Of a stretch of 64,000 bases of DNA, positions 26,357-36,272 are shown one piece after another. How positions within the stretch are numbered: position 1 is the first letter of the stretch; every line of letters starts with the position of its first letter. The notes beneath the pieces were generated by a model. The model was not told the origin of the DNA and searched no databases. It saw nothing but the letters and a program-made list of their open reading frames with translations. The DNA lies in NCBI GenBank assembly GCA_020746875.1, contig JAGTJL010000039.1, positions 124,001 through 188,000 on the forward strand, written 5' to 3'. The translations under genes and the position numbers were made by a program. The DNA comes from Rhexocercosporidium sp. MPI-PUGE-AT-0058. Lineage: Eukaryota; Ascomycota; Leotiomycetes; Helotiales.

Positions 26357-27169
26357 TGCGTCGCGTGTTGAGGATGTTGGGGGTGTTGATACTGGTTATT
26401 TGGAAATGATGTTGATGTTCGGATGTTAGGGCCCAACGTGTTGTGGTGTGTTTCCATCGTCGCCCCGGAGATCGGTATTGCTCGGCTCGGCTCGGCTCGG
26501 CCCGACCTGGCTTTGGTCTGGCCCGCACGCCGTCTCCAGCCTAGGATCTTTATTCTACCTATGATACCCACATCTTCGTCTCGCAAAAATTAGTTGGACT
26601 TTGATTGAGTGGTCGACAAGTATTACTTAGTAAGATAGAACTTTTACTGTCGTAATCACATCAATAGTACGCGAAGCAGGTGGCAGGCCAAAGACATTAC
26701 TCTTATAGCTGCAATTACGGCTCAAAAGTCAATCTCTGTTTGCATTTGATATCTTTCAAGTAAGCTTAGATATTCAAGTTCAACTTAAAGCTTATGCAGA
26801 TAGCGTACTTGATTATAATAAGTTTAACTTAATAAACTTGAAGTTCGACAAGGCACTAAGTCAAGTTACGGGATTTGTTTTAATAGTATAAAAATTATAT
26901 TAGCGTAAATAATTCCAGCTCTAGGATATCTTATCAATAAAGATATTTCCGTCGAAGAATAATACTAGATATAAACTTGTAGTTGGGACTATAAAGCAAT
27001 TTAAAGCTAATGTCGCATCGACTTATTATTATATAAACTTATCGCCAGATATAAAAGATGCATAGAAACCTGAGTACCTGCGATAAGCAGCTAAAGTAGT
27101 CTTAGCTTTAAAGCCAGCTTTATCGGGCTTGCTAAATACAATAGAAGGTATTTTGTACTATATTAGTTA
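26357..27169. other. Intergenic: nuclease-gene upstream region grading into AT-rich DNA
   Basis: The region 26357-26590 is GC-rich and presumably holds the promoter of the minus-strand gene. A short (CTCGG)n run at 26480-26500 is visible. From 26600 composition falls and I see no gene. Confidence 0.4.
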
Positions 27170-27172
27170 AAG

Positions 27173-27771
27173 CACCAGTGGGTGACAGAATTCGGTAACC
27201 ATACCCTAGAAATTAAGCGAACCTCACCAAAAGTCACCCTTTACCACTTTAATTTCAGTAAGAAATTCTAATTAAAAAAATTAATTAATCTTCTATGATA
27301 TTAACATTTATAACCTTAAGCTTTTGAGTTATTAATTTTTTAAAGATTATTATTATGTGACGTGGAGAGAGTAAAGCTCACACTATTACGCCATCAGAGC
27401 CAAAAGACTATAATTTCCGGCTACAGCTGGAAATGCTCTACTACGATACATATACCTACGAAGGAATAAGTCACATGACAGCAATCACATGACACATTAT
27501 AACAAAAGTTATTTTATAAATTAAAAATCACTAAGAAAATAAAGGTATTTTTAGTACCTAAAATACACTTAAACCTTTAACTTTTTATTTCATGGCTTTA
27601 AACTTTAGTCTTTTTCAATTTATAATCTTTTAGTTAGTGTATAAAAGTTAATAAAATATTAGACTTATTTATAAATAGCTTAGCGTGTAACACTTTCTTA
27701 AAATGAGCGATTTGTGGTGAGGATCGCTGAATTTCTAGGGTGTGGTTACCGAATTCTGTCACCCACTGGTG
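27173..27771. mobile_element. 599-bp terminal-inverted-repeat element, non-autonomous
   Basis: The ends are inverted repeats of about 57 bp with three mismatches, starting CACCAGTGGGTGACAGAATT. The trinucleotide AAG flanks both ends (27170-27172 and 27772-27774), consistent with a 3-bp target duplication. There is no open frame inside, so it is a MITE-like derivative. The CAC-start and the 3-bp duplication would fit a CACTA-type (CMC) or a PIF/Harbinger-type transposase; the superfamily is a guess. Confidence 0.8.
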
Positions 27772-27774
27772 AAG

Positions 27775-28639
27775 GGATAACAATACTCGCTTTCCTCTTT
27801 ATGGATTCAAGGCTAATAAGGATTCGACAGAAGATATTACTATCGCTGAGCTTTCTTAACTAGGCGACGTCAGAAAGGCTTTTGCTTCGATAAACTTATA
27901 AAGATTGATTATACACGTTTATTTCTTCGTGATATCTTTATTCTTATTTATCTCTTGCAGCACTACAGAATTTTTTTGTCACCGGGAAAAGTATCGGCTT
28001 CTTCTTTAATATTTACATAATATTAATAATCCATTACTCACGATTCTTTAGAAAACATTAAGTTTATATAAATTATAGCAGCCGAGAGATTAGTTTCTTT
28101 AAACGAAATATATATCTCTATCCTAGCTATTTCTACTACTAACGAACTTTATTTTGCTACAAGGTCAGAGAATATGGAGAATTTAAGGTAACGTTCCTGA
28201 TCTGCTCAAGCATACCCATCCGAGTCAATACCGTCGAGGGCTAAGAACCTACGAAGCGCCCTTTCCTAGAATTTTAAGACGTCTTTAATCCTATCTCCAT
28301 CGTCGAACGAGCTTGACAGAATCCGGTCCTTAGACCATAACTAAGCAACCGATCAGGTCCCGAATCCACCTAAATATCCCGAGGCCAAATATAATCATCC
28401 TTCACTTATATAATTATCCCTTTCTTAATACTCGATCAAAGATGACCCAGGCATATCTTTTGTATTAACTGAACTACCGAGGGAAAAGTTTGCGGCTTTT
28501 GGGCAGTATGAGAAAGACTCTTATTATATCCGTCCTATTAATTAATTTTCGTCGAGAAATCCAGTAATAATGAAGATTAAGATAATAATAATAACGGTTT
28601 CATAAATCATGCACATAATAAAAACTTGGGAGCATCGAG
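27775..28639. other. Decayed sequence, no gene recognised
   Basis: Moderately AT-rich DNA with stops in all frames. It may be the 5' part of the degraded coding remnant that follows, but no signature can be read. Confidence 0.35.
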
Positions 28640-30030
28640 CCGGAGGAGAGACTTATTAATGCCGAATTTCTCGAGACTACTATAGATGATTACAACGCTA
28701 TTACCTCGGAAGGTTCTGCGACTGAAGACGGTAGCGGCTTACTTGGTTCGACTATTCCCGAAGATGATTAGTCGAAATTCCTGTTTCTCTTAGCAGAAAA
28801 TATCTTATTCCGTGAAAATACTCTATTCGCGCCTTTTGTATATTTAAACTAACCGGAAAGAATTAGTTCATTTCTTAGCATATCCTTCTACTTGTACACA
28901 GAATACTAATGTTTCAAATCCATTCTATATCGGGATGATGGATAGTATGATATACATTACTTATCCAGGCAGACTTTTACAGTCTCGATTATTATTCCCA
29001 CTAATATATCACCCTCAAGATATCCACTTCTTATTAGTCGTTATCGAAGTTACTACACAATCTATAATATATTATAATCATATATTCAGTTTAAACCGAT
29101 TTTTGGAAGCGAAGAAGCATGTTTCGCCTTAGATAGCGAGTCTTTTTGTAAAGCAGCTGGTTTCCAAATATTTATTTGCCGGAAAACAGGTATGTCTTTC
29201 TCCCGGATTTATCCTCTACTATTAACCTAATAAGAGTCTCACCGGTCGATTCCCGCTTACACGTGTGCTTTTATCGTTAGAGCTTAGATTAAGGCAATTA
29301 ATAAGAATTGGAATATTTTACTGTTTTTTAATGTTAAGGAATTATGATATGAAGCTGGGACTCGATTGAGCAAGATTACGCCGAGTGGCGGGATTAAGAG
29401 ATAAAGGATAAGCGATAATTGCAATATATAATTCTAGAGTCGGATAATGAAGAAAGAGGTCTTTATAATAATGAATAATAAGATAAAGCCGATTGGCAAT
29501 ACGGAAGTTGAGATAATTAAGAATATCTCGTTTCCCGGCTTTGGAAATAAGAAATCAGATATAAAATCTTTGCAACTTAGCTCTATTAGCTATTTGAATC
29601 TTGGCTTTATCTCTTTGCTTAAGTCTAGCCTTCGATCCAGCTTTAATATAAGCTGAACTTCCACATTTCAATCCTCTTGATATTGTGGAGTCGAGATCTG
29701 GATATGCAGCTGCTGTATCAGGCTTGAATTCTATTTTACTTTACAGGTCTGAAGCTAATATATCGAACTCCGGTATTTATTCCACGCGTCTTATACCTGC
29801 TTTAGAATCAGAAGTTCGGCTTAGCTTGAATAACTTCGGCGATTAAGTCAGATACGAACAGCTTAAGAACAAGATTAATAAAGCTGCGAAGGCCGGCTTA
29901 GAAACTGCATCCTTTTCGGATAATCTTAATACCTCCTTTTACTTATTGTTTATCCTCTTCTTTGTCGAAAGTAATATTAACCAGGCCTCCTTAAGACTCG
30001 CGCAAAACCACGTTATATAAGGCGTTACCT
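28640..30030 (+). pseudogene. Long degraded coding remnant, unidentified
   Basis: Frame 2 of the plus strand reads as protein-like sequence from about 28,646 to 29,656, interrupted by scattered TAG, TAA and TGA codons but with long plausible stretches between them (for example EFLETTIDDYNAITSEG and ACFALDSESFCKAAGF). After a frame change near 29,650 it continues in frame 3 to about 30,020 (for example DIVESRSGYAAAVSGL and KINKAAKAGLETASF). I do not recognise the family. It may be a large transposon protein or a host gene. The stops fit C-to-T mutation of a once open frame. Confidence 0.45.
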
Positions 30031-30265
30031 TTTCCACTGCTTATTAAATCTTTTAATTTAACTTAGCGCGCTAAATAATAATTTACTTAGCTTTCTTATT
30101 ATTTCTAAGAATCTCAAGCGTCTTTAATTTTCGTACTACGAAATAATTAAGCAAAGCTAACACAAACGCTATAAGTTATACGAAATGCAGATATATTTCT
30201 TTTGTCATACAGAAAGAACTTCTTAAGTATTTAGGCGAGCCTTTTTTAGAATAAGTCTGAATATA

Positions 30266-30441
30266 TCCCCTCTACTGCCACCAGAAACACCCTCCTGTAA
30301 GCCCTGTAAAATGCCCTGTAAATTAAGCGAAGAACACTAAATTTTAGCAAGAACAGCCGCACGGGCGCTAAAGATAGCCTGAAAATGCGGCCGCTCCAGC
30401 GCACGTGCGCTGGATCGACGTGCGTGCGGCAGTAGAGGGGA
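30266..30441. mobile_element. 176-bp MITE with 14-bp TIRs and TA duplication
   Basis: The ends are perfect 14-bp inverted repeats, TCCCCTCTACTGCC and its complement, flanked by TA on both sides (30264-30265 and 30442-30443). A TA duplication points to a Tc1/mariner-type mobilising transposase. The inside is GC-rich and includes the perfect 20-bp palindrome TCCAGCGCACGTGCGCTGGA at 30395-30414 and a repeated CCCTGTAAA motif at 30300-30323. It lies flush against the LTR element starting at 30442. Confidence 0.8.
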
Positions 30442-30614
30442 TATAAGGTTCATAAGGTAGAGTGCCACGACAGTTGTAATTCAAACTGATTTCTAAGGAA
30501 GTAAGAAGGGACTAGGAGTGATTTCCCTCTAAGTATATAAGTCCCCAACCTCCGCCAAGCTTCCGCACTAGGCCCGATCAAGCCGTAAGCCTACCTTTTA
30601 TTTTACTCTTAACA
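30442..30614 (-). repeat. 173-bp LTR of the gag-only element (3' LTR)
   Basis: This is a direct repeat of 32424-32596, of identical length (173 bp). Read on the minus strand it starts TGTTAAGAGT and ends ACCTTATA. The purine-rich AAGAAAGGGGGTAA just inside it on the minus strand looks like a polypurine tract, marking this as the 3' LTR. Confidence 0.8.
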
Positions 30615-31699
30615 TTACCCCCTTTCTTAGGCTATAGTCCCTAAGGCCATTAGCCTTCGACTTAGCCACGTATTACTTTCGTATCTCTTTCGTAAGGCCT
30701 CCGTAACGTCTTTATTTCCTTTTACATTTATATTAAGTTGTTATAAACTTTAAAACCTCGTAGGAAAAACAAAGAAACATATATAATAATAATTAGTCCT
30801 TTTATAGCCTTAAATGCCTTTATAAAGCTTTTACATATCTTTAGAGTTATATCGTGCCGTAGCTTTTTCCGTAGCCGTATCGTCACCTATTTTGAGGTCT
30901 ACCGAAGCTCAGTTATATCGTTACTCTTCCGGAGCTATATTATGCCGTGGCTCTTTCGGAGCCGTGTTAAAGCTTTGTTAGGCTGAGTTTATTATAATTG
31001 TCTTAAATTACCCCCTCTCTTTAAGGTGGCCTCTCGGCCACGTATATTAGCGTATCTTAAGTCAAAGGGAATACTTAAAAAAATTCCGTGATAATATAGC
31101 TTTATAGCCTCTTATCGGCGCACGTTCGGTGCATATTCAGACGGTTTCTCAGCCTCTTTTGGAGACGAGTCGGTGCCTCATTTATACTAGCTCTCTTTAT
31201 AAGACGTCTTAAACAGCTTAAATTCGCACTTCCGAATAAGTGCTAAAGTGGCTTCGCTTATATAGAGTATATTACTTAGTAAGTCACTTATAGCTTATAG
31301 TTTTACTCGGGATAACGCTTATCTACTACTAGACCTTCGTCTATTATAATATAGGTATAGTCATTAGCTTTACGGCGCTCTTACGGAGCCAAATCGTATT
31401 CCGACGCTCTTTCGGAGCTAAATCGACGCTCTTATAAAGCCGGACCGAGCTCTTTCGGAGTTAAAACGCGTTTTATTTTCTCTTAATATATTAATTCGTA
31501 AAGTATCCCTTTCCTTTATAATTATAACACGTAGCCTCCGCATAACGACTAGAAAAGTAATCGGTGCTACCGTAAAATCGACAGGTATCTCGTGTCGCCT
31601 TTATACGTGTTCCGTAACTCGTTTATATTAACTCCGTAGTTAAAGCCGTAATCGCGTCTACGGCCTCTATTCGACGTGTAAGCCGTAATACTCCTTCGC

Positions 31700-32337
31700 G
31701 TGTATCGGGCGGTAATTGTTGCCGTAATAAGTCTCTTTATAATTTAGGCCGGAGCTTCGAAAACAAGGTATTTGCCTTATGGCGGTCTTCCGTAAGGCCT
31801 AAAGTTTCTTTTAAGCAGTCGAGCCTCTTAGCGAAGTCGTCCGTAGTCTTTCCGTCTTTTTACCGAGCCTCTTTATATTAAATTAACGCGTTAAAACGCC
31901 GGGAACTTAGGTCTTATATTAAATTAAAGAGTTAAATCTTAAAATCTTCCTACGAAACTCTTGCTTTCGTATCTTCTTCGACTTTACTCCGCTCGTATAC
32001 TGTCCACATTCTTTCCGGCCTCTTTGCGAACGTAAACACATAATAGGCTATTCTGTTTTCATTCGTAAGGTAAAAGTACCCCTTATCGAGTTTAAACCGA
32101 CGCTCCGCTTTTAATATAAAAGCCTATGCCTCCTCGATCGTTTTGCCTTCGTAAGTAAGAAGCTCTCGGAGCTTTAGTGGCTTCCGAATCGACTCTGTGT
32201 CGTCTCCGTATTCGTCTCGCTGTCGTCGCCCAAGGGCCGAAGAAGGCCTTTCGATATTTGCCGCTGGCACAGTTAAATAACTACTTCCGGCGTCGCTTTA
32301 GTAAGTTGCCGGCGTAGCTCTTATATTCCGCGACATA
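31700..32337 (-). pseudogene. gag-like gene of the short LTR element, with stops
   Basis: A frame starting at an ATG at 32337 reads through a hydrophilic N-terminus to a core resembling the retrotransposon gag domain: LLTYEGKTIEEA, a stop, AFILKAERRFKLDKGY and then AYYVFTFAKRPERMW. Spacing and aromatic residues match gag proteins of fungal Gypsy elements. In-frame stops (for example between EEA and AFIL) make it a pseudogene. The C-terminal limit is uncertain. Confidence 0.6.
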
Positions 32338-32423
32338 TTAAGTTTATGTCGAATCGTCCGAATTAACTCCGTAATGCCTTTAAGTCAATAGCAAGCTACC
32401 CCTTATAAGTAAAGAGATCAGAA

Positions 32424-32596
32424 TATAAGGTTCATAAGGTAAAGTACTATAATAATTGTAATTCAAACTGATCTCTAAGGAAATAAGAGGGGACTAGGAG
32501 TAATTTCCCTTTAAGTACATGAGTCCCCAACCTCCGCCAAGCTTCCGCATTAGGCCCGATCAAGCCGTAAGCCTACCCTCTATTCTGCTCCTGACA
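32424..32596 (-). repeat. 173-bp LTR of the gag-only element (5' LTR)
   Basis: This is the partner of 30442-30614. Read on the minus strand it begins TGTCAGGAGCAGAATAGAGG and ends ACCTTATA. The TG start is intact here, while the CA end has become TA in both LTRs. Confidence 0.8.
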
Positions 32597-33909
32597 ATAT
32601 AAATATAATTAATCGGATTATAAAAGAGAAGTGCTTTTATATATAAAACGGATATAATTTCATAATCTGGCGATTTATAATAAAACAACTTATAAGCGCG
32701 ATAGAAACGAAAAAGCCGGGGATATTAGTTGTGCATTATCCTTCTGGTTGGCTTATATTTTACGAAAAAAGCTTTTAAGCTAATTTATTTACGCACTAAC
32801 GTTTTCTAGCATAAGTCTAATACATAGATATGATATTCATAATTCTTATAATACGGGATATATTAATCACGTTACTCTGCCTTAATAGCTGAGTTTGACA
32901 AATCAAAAGAAATAACTATAACCAGCTTTAGCGTTTAATATTTTCTAAAACCGAGCTTATCAGCTCTCGGCTCTCGGCATTCGATTTTCAGTTACTTTTC
33001 AAGCAGAGATTTCTTTATAAATAATCGCGATATCGCGAATCGTTGCAAAGATTTTCGCGATTCATTATTTCTCGGAATATTACGAAAGCAAGCAATTCTA
33101 ATAGAATTGATCAAAGTATAATACAGCAGCGGAATAGAATTTCTGGTTCAGGCGATTAATTCTGCTCGATGCGAAGATCCGAAAATATTAACTCTAATTA
33201 TTTTATATAAATAGCATCTAGCAGATTAAATTCGACAGACTTATACGTACGAATAGAAACTATCGATCTGTTGATTTCCGGTATTAATATCGAGGATACA
33301 ATCATCCGTCGAACCCAGCATCAGAAAGTAAATCTCAAGGTATCCTACTATTCAGATGCTAAAGCTAAGCGAATACTAGTCCTTGCACACGAGCTTATAT
33401 GCACCCCGCGGATAACTTAGCAGATCTTCCACGATTAATAAGCCAAGATCTAAAATTTATGCTCGTATTTAAACAAGCTTTGAATAAGCTTCAAGTAATA
33501 TATTCTATATAATACAGAATTAGTAAAATTCTTTAATTTTAAGTTTGAAAGCAGGTATAAAATAAATTATCGCGTGCGAGAAGCTCCGTAAATTTTCGAA
33601 CAACCTTTAAAGAGTCAAATTTATGCGGGATTTGAATTAATAAGATCTGTTTATTATTAACTTAGCTTTACAAATAATAAGCATAAACTATTATTACTAT
33701 CTCTTAAACCGAAATAATCTAAAGACGCGTATATTATATAGCAACAAGTATAAGAGATCTATTATTCGTCGAACATATAAAGTATCTTCGGCAACTATCT
33801 AAAGGTTTTACAAGCTCGTTCAATCTATCTATTCCGTTATACAACCTCGTTTTTTCTCTATTATAAGGCAATAATATTATACTCAAGACTTAATCTCCTA
33901 AGTTTGAGG
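32597..33909. other. AT-rich decayed DNA
   Basis: No coding signature, repeat end or RNA gene is recognisable here. It lies upstream of the arabinofuranosidase pseudogene and presumably contains its old promoter. Confidence 0.4.
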
Positions 33910-35345
33910 ATGCTTATACTTAGTCTGATGGCTACTACCGGCATTATTATTACCCTTACGATATCTACACCTTAAGCGGTACTCCATGTATTATAGCACA
34001 CAGTACCACCAGGGGTCTATACGGCAGTTATATTAGCTCTTTCTACTAAACAAGGCGTATCGACAGCAAGACTATCGACATTAAGCTTCTTTCTATTAGA
34101 AGAATAACGAATAGCGCTGCTTAAAATACCTTTTATTCTAGCACACTTGCTTTATTTTTATTATCTACGATTAGTTTAGTAAAAGTAATCACTTTACGCA
34201 AGCTCTATTAAATAACGCCGGATAAGGTCTAGCGGCTAATAATAAGAATAACTTAACTAGTATAATAAATGCACTCGTTACGTTAAATAATAAGAAAGTA
34301 TATAATATTATTATTTTACTTAAAACTAATTACCGAAATAATATTATATTAAAGTACTGCGAAAGCGACAGTGCTTAAGGTATATATGCCTTATTAAATA
34401 GAATATATTATAATAGCGATTGCTGCTTTAATTACGGTAATATTAAAATAAGTAGCACCGATACGAGTGCCGTTTATATAAAGGCAATCTACTTTGATAA
34501 CATCCGAGTTTAGGGCTCTAGTGCAAGTAATAATCCTTAAATTATAGCCGATTTAAAGAACAGGCTCACCTCGGGCCAAGGGGCAAAGACGAATATTAGT
34601 AATCCTTCGATCTCTTACCGATTTGTTACCGCTATTATTAAGGGTACGGTAAATAAGTAGGCGATTCGTAGCGCAAATGCTATATCCGGTATATTATCAA
34701 CTTTCTATAATAGTATTCGTCTAAATAGCTATAACTTTATAAAAAAAGAAGGTGCTATTATCCTTAATATCGGTGGCGATAGTAGCTATAAAGCCTAAGG
34801 CATATTCTACGAGAGAGTCATGACGTCTAGATATCCTACTAATACTATTAAAAATTCAGTATAAGCTAATATAGTAGCCGCCGAATATAATACCTCTTCT
34901 CGAGCAAGTAATACAACCCCCGCCGTCAATTCTTCCGTCTCTCTCTGTGCTGCTATAAGGTCACTCTTCGAGAGAGATGCTAGTATCCCTCGTTATATCA
35001 CGCACTCTAGCTCCGTTATCACCACCGAAGCTATCTCATCTGACAACGATTATGCTCTCAAGTAATAGGCAACTTAGACTGTTCGTAATAGCCTTAGCGA
35101 TAAGGATTATATCTTATTCGAGTCCGTAGACACACCTAGTAGTTATATTCGCTTTCAAAATACTACGCTTATACTCAATGCCAGCAATAATAGCAAAGAA
35201 TTCAATGAAAATGCCACGTTTTACACGCAGGAGGGTCCCGGTGAAGACAATAGCAATTCAATTCGGTCGTACAACCCTCGACCCCACTTCTGAAATAGTA
35301 CGGAAAATCACACGTAGTTCTACATCGAGTGCTTTAATTAATCTA
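33910..35345 (+). pseudogene. GH54 alpha-L-arabinofuranosidase B, RIP-inactivated
   Basis: The intact family is a secreted enzyme that removes arabinose side chains from plant cell-wall polysaccharides. The plus strand reads through most of it: YDIYTLSGTPCIIAHSTTRG from 33957, the CCFNYGN box near 34421, NPSISYRFVTAIIKGTV, EGAIILNIGGDSS near 34750-34785, then the C-terminal arabinose-binding (CBM42/AbfB) domain with ESVDTPSSYIR and ENATFYTQEG. The nucleophile Glu of the YGNAE box is AAA (Lys) at 34445-34447; the acid-base Asp (GGD, 34778-34780) remains. Stops fall where the family has Gln-Gln and Trp (LK**AT*TV near 35062-35080), matching CAA, CAG and TGG turned into stops. Mutation is densest 5' and fades after about 35,180. 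The ATG at 33910 is in another frame from the catalytic domain, so the 5' limit is uncertain. Confidence 0.85.
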
Positions 35346-36272
35346 CACCAAAGCAATGAAAGACGGCAGCAAAAGAATGACAACGATCAGGAAACGCCTT
35401 CCCTACCATTTCCTTCATCCGCACCTCCTGAGAGCCAGCACAGCGAGTTCAGCCAGACGCCTAATCGTGGCCGTCACTTGCTTACTACGAAATCCGCGAA
35501 CTAAAGTTAGGTCATGGAGAGAACATGGATCAAGATGATATGAATCAGGATGATGATACAAGTGATGGTGAAATAAACCAAGAGACAGATGAAGAGGCGA
35601 TGCTCGATCCTTACATCGGCCTTTGGGCTCTCCATATGCTTGTGGCCGTAGGCAATAATAAATCTGTGTCTGAATTAGAATATGCGGCCGAAGAGTTTGG
35701 TTTGTGAAGGAATAGAATGTATATGAAGCTGATGTTCAAGAAAATTTAAAGTAAAATTAAAATCAAACACACCGCATTTGCCCCCGTCATGACTCACAAG
35801 GTTTGTCTTCAGTTTCCAGATTCGTATCCCTGTGATGATTTCAACCCATCAAAACTATTTTCGTCTGTTCCGCCTTGCAATGTCACGTCATCGTCCCATC
35901 TGGCAGTGTCAGATTTCGCTTAACTCGCTTACAGGTATTTGGTGACTCTTGAGTGGACGCCCAGGAACGAATCGGAAGCTTATTGCCGATTGCGCCTCGC
36001 TGTCCAATCACTTTACCTACTTCGTAAGAAATATGGGGAAACAAGATTAAGTTGGATGCGCCTGGTAGCGCTAGCAGCGGCGCAGTGGCGTTTTGAGCCT
36101 ATCAAAGGCGAAGTATCAGATTGGTGGCGTAAGATTTCTCTGGGATCCACTTCATCTGCTGAGCCTCAGCTGCAAATGACCACTGATCAAATATGTATTT
36201 TGCTCTTTCCACCAGCTTGCGCTGGACATCTCTTGGTTCAAATTTGCGAATTACTGTGGAAATAAACTCCAC
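35346..36272. other. Intergenic upstream of the DUF3433 gene
   Basis: Small frames here (35525-35707, acidic, 60 codons; 35939-36265, 108 codons) have no recognisable signature and could be chance. A short unannotated acidic peptide gene at 35525 cannot be excluded. The 3' half presumably holds the promoter of the gene starting at 36273. Confidence 0.35.

Larger units (their letters stand above)
30442..32596 (-). mobile_element. 2.15-kb LTR retroelement carrying only gag (non-autonomous)
   Basis: Two 173-bp direct LTRs flank about 1.8 kb. Only a gag-type frame can be read inside, on the minus strand; there is no room for pol. This makes it a short non-autonomous element that would depend on another Gypsy element. 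It is mildly RIP-mutated, far less than the Gypsy copies at the start of the window. A target duplication is not clear, partly because its left end abuts the MITE at 30266-30441. Confidence 0.75.

Noticed and set aside
25860..26429. 189-codon plus-strand frame, valine- and arginine-rich
   Set aside because: It is antisense to exon 1 of the PD-(D/E)XK gene, whose low-complexity codons leave the other strand open. No domain.
35178..35504. 108-codon frame as a separate gene
   Set aside because: It overlaps the end of the GH54 pseudogene in another frame. The sense frame there matches the arabinose-binding domain.
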